A stretch of 64,000 nucleotides of DNA from Lachnospiraceae bacterium (GTDB taxonomy: Bacteria > Bacillota > Clostridia > Lachnospirales > Lachnospiraceae): NCBI GenBank assembly GCA_017620255.1, contig JAFZQU010000019.1, forward strand, positions 150,160-214,159, in the 5' to 3' direction. Shown in pieces: positions 6,994-15,756 of the stretch. The notes under the pieces are model-generated. The model did not search any database. It was not told the DNA's origin and saw nothing but the letters and a program-made list of their open reading frames with translations. A program made the translations under genes and the position numbers. Each line of letters opens with the position of its first letter. Within the stretch, counting starts at the first letter, position 1.

Positions 6994-9426
6994 TCAGCGC
7001 ACCCTGTAAAGGCAGTAGCCTTCTTCCGAACGGAACACTTCTTCGCAAAGCGGTGCAAAACCGGCCTCATACACCGCATATTTTGTATACTCGCGGGGGC
7101 CTGCGAACACGTAGTCGATCCCGTTTTCCGCAAGAAAGTTTTTACAGTAATTCTCATCGCCCGCTTCATAGAAGAAACGCACCTCGCCGCCGCGCATGCC
7201 GACGCTGTCCCAGTCACCGCGCCACATCCATTCATGCACGCTCCAGCCGACATACGTGCAGGCGCCCGTAAAGACAGAGACCTTGTTATCCGGCGAATAG
7301 CTGTCACCGCCCACTTCGAGAATGCGTACCTTTTCCCGCGGATCGGAATTGATCAGATGGATCGCGTTCATCTCCGCATACAGTTCCGGATCCTTTAAGA
7401 GAAAATCACACACATCCGCACCTTCTCTCTCCCCGGCATCAAGCACGTTTCCCATGAACTGATGCACGCCCGTTACAAAGAACCCGGACAAAAGCAGGAC
7501 CAGACACATAACGGGAATGGCGATCTTCTTTTTGCCGTCCGCCAGAAAGATCCCGGCAGCAAGTCCCGTCACGATCCCAAAGAGCAGAAAGGCCTGATAG
7601 GTCAGTTTGAACATCGTGTTGAACCGGGCGTAAGTCTCTCCGTAAATATCCTGCACATAGATCACTTCCGGCATCAGCGTCAGGCCGGCCGCACAAAGGA
7701 TCAGCACCAGCAGCATGAGAGCGGCAAGCTTTTTTTTCTGATTGACCAGATTAGTCAGCACCTTGATGAGCAGCACTCCCGCGATCAGATAGGGGATGCC
7801 CCAGAGCAGCAGGAACTTGTACAGGGGCGAGTGATTCTGACAGATCCGGATCCCGGACATCATCTTGACAAAGCCCGTCTCAAACGGGATCGCCAGCAGC
7901 TTTGCAAAGCCGAACATCCACGCGCCTTTCAGGAGGACTTCGCCGATCATGAGAAAAACGCTCTTCCATCCGGCCGCGCTAGTGGTGTGCGCATCTTTCT
8001 TTCCTGCCGTGCTATTGGTGTGCGCATCTTTCTTCCCTGCCGCGCTATTGGTGTGCGCATCTTTCTTTCCTGCAACCCAATGGCTGCCTTTCCCGGACCG
8101 GGAAGACCGGGCGGTTGCATACACCGCAAGGTCGTGGAAAAGCACAAGCGCGCCGCAGATCACAAAATAGATCGGCAGATCCCAGTAGTTGCAGCCCATG
8201 TATAAAGATAAAAGAATACTGACAAGAACGAGTCTGACATCAAAGAGCCGTTTTAGGAAACGCTGCTTCTCGTCATCGAGTGCGTAGTCGATGGCAAGCG
8301 CCAGCAGCGGCACAACAAACAGCAGGTTGATCATGTGCGCGTGCAGGTCACCGAGGATCACGGAATAGGACAGGAATTCGTTCTTACCCCGGTCGTCCGT
8401 TTCCGGATAGTACCCGATATAGACCGTGGAATCCGGGAAGAAATATCCCTCCGGCCTGTAGCTTAATGATTTTCCCGTGATCTTTTCAAGGATCGGAATG
8501 ATGATCCCGTAATAGAGGTAATGGCCGTTCCCCGCAAAGCAGGACATGAGAAGCGCCGTGACGCCACCGCACAGGGCAGGGATGCAGATCCTCTTTCTGT
8601 TTCCATTATCATTTCCATTAACATTTCCATTAACATTTCCGTTATCTTTTTTATTCTCATCGACGGTTTCATCTGTATTTCCGGACCTGTTTTCAGGCAG
8701 GATCCGGCATAAGATCGCATATACCAGTGACAGGATCATGCAGGCAACCGCGGCAAAGATCGTCGCGAGCATAAACGTGTAACCATACGCGGGTGTCACG
8801 CCGGACAGCCGGCATAAATATACCGTGCAGGCCTGTCCCAGATAATAGTAGTTCAGCTGCTTCCCGCCAAACCAGATATCTTCCGGGACTGCGCACCTCT
8901 GCCTGTAGATGGCGTTCACAAATCCGAAATCCATGTACTGCTCTGTCTGGCAGTTCAGATCGCTCTTGAAACCGCGGATCCACACGATCACAACAAAGAG
9001 GACCGCAAAGAGAGCAAACCCAATTAGAAAACGCTTCCACTCGAAGTCGGCAAGGTATGCGGTAAATGCATCTGTCCATGCATGCCCGTCCGATGCTTTC
9101 CGCTTTCTGCTCTCTGCACGTGCGCCGGCTAATCCCTGTCCTCTCCCGGTTTTAAGCGTCGGCAGAAGCACGCCAATCAGCAACACCCCCATCGGGAGCA
9201 GGGCCAGGCATACGAACGTGATCAGGCAGTGTTCGTCAAACGGATAGAGGCCTATGGCCGATAAGATCCAGGCGAGATAAAACGACAGCGCCGTTCCAAG
9301 TCCCAACGACAATGCGAACCCGCTGTCCGGAAGTTTCAGCTTGCGCACACGCAGATAAGGCCTCATGAAAAACGAGACCACAAACAAAAGCATGAGCCAT
9401 TTGAGGATATTGACCAATTCAGTCAT
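6994..9426 (-). CDS. DUF2298 polytopic membrane protein
   Basis: About 810 residues with many membrane segments. The stretch with FGFVNAIYR, GGKQLNYYYLGQ and LGDLHAHM matches the DUF2298 (Chlor_Arch_YYY) family of large membrane proteins, related in layout to GT-C glycosyltransferases. Start ATG 9426 is chosen over 9432 because GGGGAG lies six bases upstream of it; it overlaps the helicase stop by eight bases. Two low-complexity inserts are encoded by DNA repeats: GNVNGNVNGN (12-bp repeats, 8600-8648) and AGKKDAHTNS copies (33-bp repeats, 7976-8074). Both fall in predicted loops, so they are probably tolerated. Function is not known. Confidence 0.8.
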   Translation of the reverse strand: MTELVNILKWLMLLFVVSFFMRPYLRVRKLKLPDSGFALSLGLGTALSFYLAWILSAIGLYPFDEHCLITFVCLALLPMGVLLIGVLLPTLKTGRGQGLAGARAESRKRKASDGHAWTDAFTAYLADFEWKRFLIGFALFAVLFVVIVWIRGFKSDLNCQTEQYMDFGFVNAIYRQRCAVPEDIWFGGKQLNYYYLGQACTVYLCRLSGVTPAYGYTFMLATIFAAVACMILSLVYAILCRILPENRSGNTDETVDENKKDNGNVNGNVNGNDNGNRKRICIPALCGGVTALLMSCFAGNGHYLYYGIIIPILEKITGKSLSYRPEGYFFPDSTVYIGYYPETDDRGKNEFLSYSVILGDLHAHMINLLFVVPLLALAIDYALDDEKQRFLKRLFDVRLVLVSILLSLYMGCNYWDLPIYFVICGALVLFHDLAVYATARSSRSGKGSHWVAGKKDAHTNSAAGKKDAHTNSTAGKKDAHTTSAAGWKSVFLMIGEVLLKGAWMFGFAKLLAIPFETGFVKMMSGIRICQNHSPLYKFLLLWGIPYLIAGVLLIKVLTNLVNQKKKLAALMLLVLILCAAGLTLMPEVIYVQDIYGETYARFNTMFKLTYQAFLLFGIVTGLAAGIFLADGKKKIAIPVMCLVLLLSGFFVTGVHQFMGNVLDAGEREGADVCDFLLKDPELYAEMNAIHLINSDPREKVRILEVGGDSYSPDNKVSVFTGACTYVGWSVHEWMWRGDWDSVGMRGGEVRFFYEAGDENYCKNFLAENGIDYVFAGPREYTKYAVYEAGFAPLCEEVFRSEEGYCLYRVR
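7976..8074. repeat. 33-bp in-frame tandem repeat, three copies
   Basis: Three near-identical 33-bp units (starts 7976, 8009, 8042), each encoding an 11-residue unit AGKKDAHTNSA on the reverse strand inside the DUF2298 gene. The period is a multiple of three, so copy number could change without a frameshift. Confidence 0.92.
8600..8648. repeat. 12-bp in-frame tandem repeat
   Basis: About four copies of CCATTAACATTT-like 12-mers, encoding an NGNV-type tetrapeptide repeat in a hydrophilic loop of the DUF2298 protein. Period divisible by three. Confidence 0.88.
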
Positions 9427-11935
9427 CGGCATCTCCCCTGCCCTTATCTGTTAGAGAACGTGACAGATTCCAGTAGGATTCCACAACGTCTTCCACGATA
9501 TTCAAACTGACGGTTTCGTAATATTTCCACTCGCGCGGGAACAGGCTGCGGTACGATCCGTTTAAGAACCGCTCATCGAGCAGTGCGACGATCCCGATAT
9601 CGTCCACGGTACGGATCACGCGCCCTGCCGCCTGCATGACTTTGTTCATGCCGGGATAGCGGTAGGCATAGTCGAATCCGTCCCAGCCGCGCTCGTCATA
9701 ACATTCTCTCAGTAACTGTCTTTCATTCGTCACCATCGGCAGACCCGTGCCGACCACGATCGCACCGATCAGCGCATCATGTTTCAGATCGATGCCCTCC
9801 GCAAAGATCCCGCCGATCGCGCAGAACCCGATCAGTGTTTTTTCCGATGCGGTCGTGAACCGGTCCAGAAACGCCTCACGTTCTTCCTCACTCATCGTAG
9901 TCTTCTGCAGCAGAACTTCCTGCGTCTCTTCGTCATAATAATCCGCCATGTAGGCGTCATAGACTTCGTTCAGAAAAGCATGCGACGGGAAGAACACCAT
10001 ATAGTTGCCGTTCATCCGCGAGCAGATCCTGAGGATGTATTTCGCGATGGAGTCATATTCCGTTTTGGTGCGCCTTGTGTATTTGCTGCTGACATCGCTT
10101 GCGATAAAGAGCCCGCACTGCTTCGGATCAAACACAGACTGCGCATAGACCGTGTAATCGTTCGTATCCCCGGAGAGCATGTTCTGATAATACTGCACCG
10201 GCAAAAGCGTTGCCGAAAAGAAGATGCTCGCTCTTCCCTTATCCAGGCACTTCCGAAGCGAGGCCGAAGGATCGGTGCATAGGAGCTTGACCATGAACCG
10301 TCCGTCGTGCAGATGTTCGCAGTACGTGACATAGTCGTTCTCGCCCTGATTTTCATTCATATTGAGGAAATGCCGCAGGGCAAAATAGAACTCGAGCACT
10401 TTCTCGTTTTCCGCCTGCTGCCTGGCCGCATCCGGGGGCAGGTCCTCCAAATACTGTTCCATCACGTTCTGCAGCCGGGTCAGAGATACGAGCAGCGCCG
10501 AGATAGATTCCGGCACCAGGAACTCATCGCATTCCCGCTTCAGCGCCAGCATCTGCCTGTTGGTATTGTTGAGCGCCCGCGCAAGCTTCGCGTCGCGCTT
10601 CTTGACGACCGCCAGCACCTCTAAGATCTGTTCCTTGATCAGGATCGCGGAATACATGTTCATGGCCCGGTCCACCAGGTTATGCGCCTCGTCGATCAGG
10701 AACAGATAATCTCCCTGCACGCCCTCCGCAAAAAACCGGCGCAGGTAGACGTTCGGGTCAAACACATAGTTGTAATCACAGACCACGGCGTCCGAAAACA
10801 GCGACATGTCAAGGCACATCTCAAACGGACAGACGCAGTGCTTTTCGGCATATTTTTCCACGGTCTCGCGATCAAAGGAATCCTCGTGCGTCAGCAGATC
10901 ATACATGGCGTCGTTGATCCGGTCGTAGTGCCCCTTCGCACGCTCGCACGCATCCGGATTGCACTCGCAGGTCGTGAGCGGACAGGTCTTTTCCTTCGCC
11001 GTGATCACGACCGATTTAAGCTGCAGGCCGCCAAGGCGCAGCGTGTTGAAGCAGTCGATCGCCACGGTGCGCGTGATCGTTTTTGCCGTCAGGTAAAAGA
11101 TCTTATCGGACAGTCCTTCTCCCATGGCTTTGATGGCGGGAAAGACGGTGGAGACTGTTTTGCCGACGCCTGTCGGCGCCTCGATAAAGAGCCGCTTTCT
11201 CAGATAGATCGTGCGGTAAACGGACGCCGCAAGATCCTTCTGTCCCGGCCTGTATGCAAAAGGAAACTCCAGTTGTTTGATCGATGCGTTCCGCTGATTT
11301 TTCCATGTGAATTCAAAATCAGACCAGCGGACATAGAGCTTCATCAGGTTTAAGAACCACGCCCTGATCTCCGCAAACGTGTAGGTCTCATGGAAGTATT
11401 TGAGTTCGTGCGTATCGATGTTCACATAGGTCATGCGCACGCCGATCTCTTTGTATGCATGCTGCGCCGCAAAGATATAGGCGTAGACTTTTGCCTGCGA
11501 GAGGTGCACATCCTCCGGTTTGCCGATCCGCTCCGGCTCTCTGAACGTTGTCTTGATCTCATCGATCACGGGCATCTCTTCCGGCGCATCTTCTTTAAAG
11601 ATCACACCGTCCGCCCGGCCCTCGATCACGATATCATAGTCGGGCTGCTCTACCACTTCGCGCATAAAAAACTCCGCATGATAAGCAGCGCCCATGCCCT
11701 GCTGGATCATGCGGTGGATCCTTGCCCCTTCAAGCATCGTCGAGAGCGAATCGGAACTGCTCTTGCGCCGGTTATCGATGTCACCGGAACGCATGATGAA
11801 TTCCACGAGTTCGCGCACGGAAAGACGGATCGAAGGACGCATTGCCACGTCCGCCTGCGTCTTTTTCCGGCTCTTCTGAGACTGTTTCTCTTTCTGATTT
11901 TTCTGAACTTTGTCAGGGAGTTGTTTCTCTTTCAT
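9419..11935 (-). CDS. PD-(D/E)XK nuclease domain fused to XPD/DinG-type DNA helicase
   Basis: 838 residues. The N-terminal part (about 70-160) carries a RecB/Cas4-like nuclease signature: GRADGVI (Asp109), IDEIKTT (Glu126, Lys128) and SQAKVYAY (Gln147). The helicase follows with Walker A APTGVGKT (near 253-260), a cysteine-rich region (CPLTTCECNPDAC, HCVCPFEMC) typical of the XPD Fe-S cluster, LIDEAHNL (DEAH box), SATLLP, GGIFAEGIDL and QAAGRVIRT. The family unwinds DNA 5'-3'. A repair or R-loop role is inferred. The ATG at 11935 lacks a strong ribosome binding site; an alternative ATG is at 11842. It follows the MATE gene by 19 bp and overlaps the DUF2298 gene. Confidence 0.88.
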   Translation of the reverse strand: MKEKQLPDKVQKNQKEKQSQKSRKKTQADVAMRPSIRLSVRELVEFIMRSGDIDNRRKSSSDSLSTMLEGARIHRMIQQGMGAAYHAEFFMREVVEQPDYDIVIEGRADGVIFKEDAPEEMPVIDEIKTTFREPERIGKPEDVHLSQAKVYAYIFAAQHAYKEIGVRMTYVNIDTHELKYFHETYTFAEIRAWFLNLMKLYVRWSDFEFTWKNQRNASIKQLEFPFAYRPGQKDLAASVYRTIYLRKRLFIEAPTGVGKTVSTVFPAIKAMGEGLSDKIFYLTAKTITRTVAIDCFNTLRLGGLQLKSVVITAKEKTCPLTTCECNPDACERAKGHYDRINDAMYDLLTHEDSFDRETVEKYAEKHCVCPFEMCLDMSLFSDAVVCDYNYVFDPNVYLRRFFAEGVQGDYLFLIDEAHNLVDRAMNMYSAILIKEQILEVLAVVKKRDAKLARALNNTNRQMLALKRECDEFLVPESISALLVSLTRLQNVMEQYLEDLPPDAARQQAENEKVLEFYFALRHFLNMNENQGENDYVTYCEHLHDGRFMVKLLCTDPSASLRKCLDKGRASIFFSATLLPVQYYQNMLSGDTNDYTVYAQSVFDPKQCGLFIASDVSSKYTRRTKTEYDSIAKYILRICSRMNGNYMVFFPSHAFLNEVYDAYMADYYDEETQEVLLQKTTMSEEEREAFLDRFTTASEKTLIGFCAIGGIFAEGIDLKHDALIGAIVVGTGLPMVTNERQLLRECYDERGWDGFDYAYRYPGMNKVMQAAGRVIRTVDDIGIVALLDERFLNGSYRSLFPREWKYYETVSLNIVEDVVESYWNLSRSLTDKGRGDADD

Positions 11936-11954
11936 GCGGGTTTATATGTGCTGT

Positions 11955-13325
11955 CTATGTGCCTGCTTCCACTTTGCTGATCACGTTTCTATACATGCGA
12001 ATCATGCAGATCGTGGACACGATCAGGGAGGCGATCTCCGCGATCGGGAAAGACCACCAGACATAATAGACATCACCGAGTTTGGAAAGCAGATAGGCGG
12101 CCGGCAGCAGCACCAGTACCTGACGGATCAGGGATACGATCAGGGAATACACGCCGTTACCAAGCGCCTGAAAAGTCGAACCGAAAACGATGCAGACCGC
12201 AGCGATCGGGAAGTGCAGGGAGATCACGCGCAGCGCCGGATCGCCCATCGAAAGCATGTGCTCGGATGCATCAAAGAGTGCAAACAGTTGAGACGGAAAT
12301 ACCTGGAAAATGAACAGTCCAAACAGCATGATCCCTACCGCGATCCCCGTTGCGATCTTGATCGTGCGGATCATACGCTTCCTGTTCCTTGCCCCGTAAT
12401 TGTAGGCAACGATCGGTACCATACCGCTGTTTAGACCAAAGAGCGGCATGAAGATAAAACTCTGCAGTTTGAAATAAACGCCGAATACGGCAGTTGCTGT
12501 CGTTGAAAAAACGATCAGGATCTGGTTCATGGAATAGGTCATGAAAGAACCGACGCACTGCATGAAGATCGAAGGCAGGCCGACCTGGTAGATCTCGCCG
12601 ATGATCCGGAAGCGCGGCCGGAAGCCTTTGATATGAAACGCGACTTCATGATTCCGTTTCAGGTTCAGGATCAGGCCCGCAATGGCAGCGACGATCTGTC
12701 CGGAAACCGTTGCGATCGCTGCACCCCGAACGCCAAGCTTCGGGAACCCGAGCAGGCCGAAGATCAGGATCGGATCAAAGATCAGGTTGACGATCGCGCC
12801 GATCAACTGGGAGATCATGGATTCCACGGTCCGTCCCGTCGACTGCAGGATCTTCTCAAAGATCACCTGGAAGAACATACCAAAGCCTATACAGCAGATG
12901 ATCGTCAGATAATCCACGCCGAAGCCGACGATCTCCGCATTGTCCGTCTGACTCAAATAGAACGGGCGGACCACCGTCAGTCCGATCACGATAAAGATGA
13001 TGATATTGATCAAAGTCATGAACAGCGCGTTCATGGCGGCCGCCGTGACTTTTTCCGCATCCCTCTCACCAAGCGCCTTGGAAAGAACGGCATTCATACC
13101 GACACCGAGTCCCACGGCCATACCGATCATCAGCGTCTGCAGCGGAAATGCAAGCGACACCGCCGTCAGCGCGTTCTCACAGATCCTTGCCACAAAGATA
13201 CTGTCCACGATGTTGTACAGGGCCTGCACAAGCATCGAGATCATCATCGGCAGCGACATCGTGATCAGCAGTTTGCCTTCGGGCATCGTGCCCATTTTAT
13301 TTTCAGCCAAAGAAACGTCTTTCAT
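11955..13325 (-). CDS. MATE-family multidrug/cation efflux transporter
   Basis: 456 residues with about twelve membrane helices and an internal repeat of two six-helix bundles. Family-typical sequences include GKLLITMSLPMMISMLVQALYN at the first helix and GVRGAAIATVSGQ after the sixth. MATE proteins export cationic drugs or metabolites in exchange for Na+ or H+. The start at 13325 has GGGAAG ten bases upstream. A clear promoter with an overlapping palindrome (13394-13452) lies just upstream, so expression is probably repressor-controlled. It may be co-transcribed with the downstream helicase gene (19-bp gap). Confidence 0.92.
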   Translation of the reverse strand: MKDVSLAENKMGTMPEGKLLITMSLPMMISMLVQALYNIVDSIFVARICENALTAVSLAFPLQTLMIGMAVGLGVGMNAVLSKALGERDAEKVTAAAMNALFMTLINIIIFIVIGLTVVRPFYLSQTDNAEIVGFGVDYLTIICCIGFGMFFQVIFEKILQSTGRTVESMISQLIGAIVNLIFDPILIFGLLGFPKLGVRGAAIATVSGQIVAAIAGLILNLKRNHEVAFHIKGFRPRFRIIGEIYQVGLPSIFMQCVGSFMTYSMNQILIVFSTTATAVFGVYFKLQSFIFMPLFGLNSGMVPIVAYNYGARNRKRMIRTIKIATGIAVGIMLFGLFIFQVFPSQLFALFDASEHMLSMGDPALRVISLHFPIAAVCIVFGSTFQALGNGVYSLIVSLIRQVLVLLPAAYLLSKLGDVYYVWWSFPIAEIASLIVSTICMIRMYRNVISKVEAGT

Positions 13326-13393
13326 GATTTTTATACTTCCCGGATCGTGGATTGGATCAGGTCACTCCCGGCTCTTTTTTCTCTCTATATAGC

Positions 13394-13452
13394 ACTACAG
13401 AGTCAGGGACACCCTAACTCTGTAGTATACCTTAAAATCGGCATTTCGTCCA
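13394..13452 (-). promoter_or_regulatory. MATE promoter with downstream palindromic operator
   Basis: Leftward promoter: -35 TGGACG (13447-13452), 17-bp spacer, -10 TATACT (13424-13429). The -10 overlaps a near-perfect 15-bp inverted repeat (13394-13426: ACTACAGAGTCAGGG, ACA, CCCTAACTCTGTAGT). No T-run follows, so it is more likely an operator, or a 5'-end hairpin of the mRNA, than a terminator. Confidence 0.68.
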
Positions 13453-13455
13453 TAT

Positions 13456-13875
13456 CTACTCTTTGATCAGCCACTGGTCCATTCCGGCGCCCGCTTCCTC
13501 ATTGGGCCGTATCCTAAAACCGAATCTTTCGTAAAACGGCTCCTTTCCTTTTGCCGCATTCAGGTTCAGTTTCACCTTGTATCCGGGCTTCAAATCCTCA
13601 TTCAGTTTCCGGATACACGCCTCCACCAGTTTGCTTCCGATCCCCTGCCCGCGGTACGGGGCATCCACGATCACATCCGACAAAAACGCGATATAGCCGC
13701 CATCCCAGAGCAGTCTGACCAGTCCGACCGCCTTTTCACCGTCCCTGACACAAAGGATCATATAGGCGTGATCTATGCAGGCCTGCGCCTCCTCAAGAGG
13801 AAACATCGTCCAGCCCACCTTTTCACGCATTTCCAGATACTCTTCCGCTGAAATGTAGTCTGTATACCGGATCAT
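13456..13875 (-). CDS. GNAT-family N-acetyltransferase
   Basis: 139 residues. The acetyl-CoA pyrophosphate-binding loop is VDAPYRGQGIGSKLVEACI (R/Q-x-x-G-x-G/A), preceded by strand GGYIAFLSDVIV. The C-terminal FYERFGFRI is the typical last strand of GNATs. GNAT enzymes transfer acetyl groups from acetyl-CoA to amines on small molecules, peptides or proteins; the substrate cannot be predicted. Ribosome binding is through the G-rich GGGGGCAGG before the ATG. It lies between the MATE gene and repeat array A. Confidence 0.9.
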   Translation of the reverse strand: MIRYTDYISAEEYLEMREKVGWTMFPLEEAQACIDHAYMILCVRDGEKAVGLVRLLWDGGYIAFLSDVIVDAPYRGQGIGSKLVEACIRKLNEDLKPGYKVKLNLNAAKGKEPFYERFGFRIRPNEEAGAGMDQWLIKE

Positions 13876-13922
13876 CCGCCTGCCCCCTGCTTTTTTATAC
13901 CTAGTTTTCTTACGTAGTTTTC

Positions 13923-14377
13923 TTACGTAGTTTTCTGTTCTGCTTATGTCAGCTACGTGTAGTTTTTGCGATCTGATGTCTGATACACGTAGTTTTTTTA
14001 TGCTTTTTCATTCTTGCTACGTGTATTATGAAGGATTATCTGATATTTACACGTAGTTTCTCAATGATTTTTCCTTCAGACTACGTGCGTTTGGATGGGT
14101 TATCAGAGTTTCACACGTAGTTTCTCAATGATTTTTCCTTCAAACTACGTGTATTTGGATGGGTTATCAGAGTTTCACACGTAGTCTCTCTATGATTTTC
14201 CCTCAAAACTACGTGCGTTTGGATGGGTTATCAGAGTTTCACACGTAGTCTCTCTATGATTTTTCCTTCAAACTACGTGCGTTTGGATGGATTATCAGAG
14301 TTTCACACGTAGTCTCTCTATGATTCCCTCCAAAAACTACGTGTATTTGGAACGATTATCGGAAATTCACACGTAGT
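13923..14377. repeat. Array A: alternating inverted 9-bp half-sites with 64-bp period
   Basis: This 534-bp gene-free region holds a regular array. ACACGTAGT copies start at 13985, 14049, 14113, 14177, 14241, 14305 and 14369 (exactly 64 bp apart). Reverse-complement copies (R/C)CTACGTGY start at 13952, 14016, 14080, 14144, 14208, 14272 and 14336. Gaps alternate 22 bp and 24 bp. A degenerate unit (TTACGTAGT at 13923, plus a nearby duplicate) precedes the array. The inner units are nearly identical in their gaps, implying recent duplication or homogenisation. No ORF of note, cas gene or direct CRISPR-type repeat is present. Function unknown. Confidence 0.95.
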
Positions 14378-14409
14378 CTGCCCAAACATCCTTCGGAAAA
14401 ATCATATAC

Positions 14410-15585
14410 CTACCCCCTGCTGTATAAGATTACAGTGTCGCCTGCGCGCACCACCGCATCCCCTGCAGGATCGAGCAGGAGCCCGTCGCGCTTTAACTGT
14501 GCGATCCTTTCGCCCGGCCGCAGGGATAAGTCATTTACTTTCCGGCCGATCCAGTCGCTGTCGTCTTCCACAGCGATCTCACGCACATTGATACTGTTGC
14601 TGTCCCTGCGGGCTTTCGCACAGATCACGACGCGGTCTTCCGGCTCAAGAACAAGTTCCGGGATGGGCGAAAGATCCGCACCGCCGCGGATGACGGATAC
14701 GATGGCAAGTCTGTCAGGCAGCACGATCTCACGGACCGGTTTTCCAGCCCATGCATGTTCGTCCGTTACGGTCGCCGTCACAAACTGCAGTTCATGCTCG
14801 CTGCCGTAGGGCATTTCCGATCTGCTCTTTGTATATTGCTGGACAAAGCCGGCGGAAATGATACCTGTCGGGATCGCGACCATGCCGACACCGAGAAACG
14901 AGATGATGATCGCCATGACACGCCCCGCGATCGTAACGGGATAGATGTCCCCGTACCCGACGGTCAGAAGCGTGGATACGGCCCACCAGATCCCCGAAAA
15001 CGCATTCTGGAACGCATCCGGCTGCGCTTCATGTTCCAGATCGTACATGCAAAGAGATGCCGCGATCATAAAGATCAGGATCAGCACGATCGAAAACAGA
15101 AGCTGGTTGCGCTTTTCATACAGGACATCCAGGATCACGGAAAACGCATCGTTCTTCGCATTGACGCGGAACAGCCTGAAGATCCGCACAACCCTCAGCA
15201 TCCTAAATGCGACCGCACCTGCCGGGAAAAAGATCGGCAGATAATACGGAAGAAATGTCAGAAGATCGATGAGACCGCTTAAGGAGATCACAAAAGCCAG
15301 AACGGCCAGAGACCGTTTCCTGTCCGGATAGAGAAAATCAGCCGTCCAGAGTCGCAGGATATATTCGATCGTAAACAGCACGATCGTGATCAGCTCAATG
15401 GCCTGCAGTACATCCGAATACTTGTCCCAGTAGCGGAATGTCGAAAGAAGCGTGACCGTTAAGTTGCAGAAGATCACGATCACCAGTGCGATATCAAAGA
15501 CACGTGATGCGAAGTCCTGCTTATTGCCGATCGAAATGATCTTGAATACTTCCCTGCGGAAACCGTCTTCTCTCTTTTCGGTCAT
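14410..15585 (-). CDS. Voltage-gated-type K+ channel with C-terminal RCK_C (TrkA-C) domains
   Basis: 391 residues from the ATG at 15585 (AGGAGG upstream); an upstream in-frame extension to 15705 lacks a ribosome binding site. Six membrane segments are visible, including an arginine-rich S4 (RMLRVVRIFRLFRVN) and the pore helix with selectivity filter TVGYGDIYP. Two TrkA-C/RCK_C-like repeats follow, about 275-340 (WAGKPVREIVLP) and 340-391 (WIGRKVNDLSLRPGERI), which sense ligands such as nucleotides or cations. It should conduct K+ across the cytoplasmic membrane. It is a single-gene unit downstream of the small membrane protein gene, with its 3' end against array A. Confidence 0.9.
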   Translation of the reverse strand: MTEKREDGFRREVFKIISIGNKQDFASRVFDIALVIVIFCNLTVTLLSTFRYWDKYSDVLQAIELITIVLFTIEYILRLWTADFLYPDRKRSLAVLAFVISLSGLIDLLTFLPYYLPIFFPAGAVAFRMLRVVRIFRLFRVNAKNDAFSVILDVLYEKRNQLLFSIVLILIFMIAASLCMYDLEHEAQPDAFQNAFSGIWWAVSTLLTVGYGDIYPVTIAGRVMAIIISFLGVGMVAIPTGIISAGFVQQYTKSRSEMPYGSEHELQFVTATVTDEHAWAGKPVREIVLPDRLAIVSVIRGGADLSPIPELVLEPEDRVVICAKARRDSNSINVREIAVEDDSDWIGRKVNDLSLRPGERIAQLKRDGLLLDPAGDAVVRAGDTVILYSRG

Positions 15586-15617
15586 CCTCGTCCTCCTGTT
15601 CACTGCTTGCTGCTTAT

Positions 15618-15663
15618 ATGTCTGCCAAACCGCATACCGGATGTCTGCCAACCCGCATGCCGG
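15618..15663. repeat. 23-bp direct repeat, two copies
   Basis: Two 23-bp copies (15618-15640 and 15641-15663) differing at two positions, in the leader upstream of the K+ channel gene. Purpose unknown; it may be a chance duplication. Confidence 0.8.
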
Positions 15664-15685
15664 ATAGTACACGACATATATGCAT

Positions 15686-15712
15686 AGAGCAGGTGTTCCC
15701 CTCACCTGCTCT
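15686..15712. other. Inverted repeat between two leftward genes
   Basis: 10-bp perfect arms AGAGCAGGTG/CACCTGCTCT with a 7-base loop, between the small membrane protein gene and the K+ channel gene. No T-run follows, so a terminator role for the upstream gene is only possible. Confidence 0.5.
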
Positions 15713-15756
15713 CTCTATATGATAAATTTCCCCAAATATTGCTCCGCGCTTTCCCT

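Noticed and set aside
13923..14377. CRISPR array
   Set aside because: The conserved unit is only 9 bp and alternates in orientation, the intervals are 22 and 24 bp with related sequences in this array, and no cas gene is nearby. The layout does not match any CRISPR type.
15599..15705. Longer N-terminus for the K+ channel up to 15705
   Set aside because: The extension crosses a 23-bp repeat and a hairpin and has no ribosome binding site, while ATG 15585 has a perfect AGGAGG.
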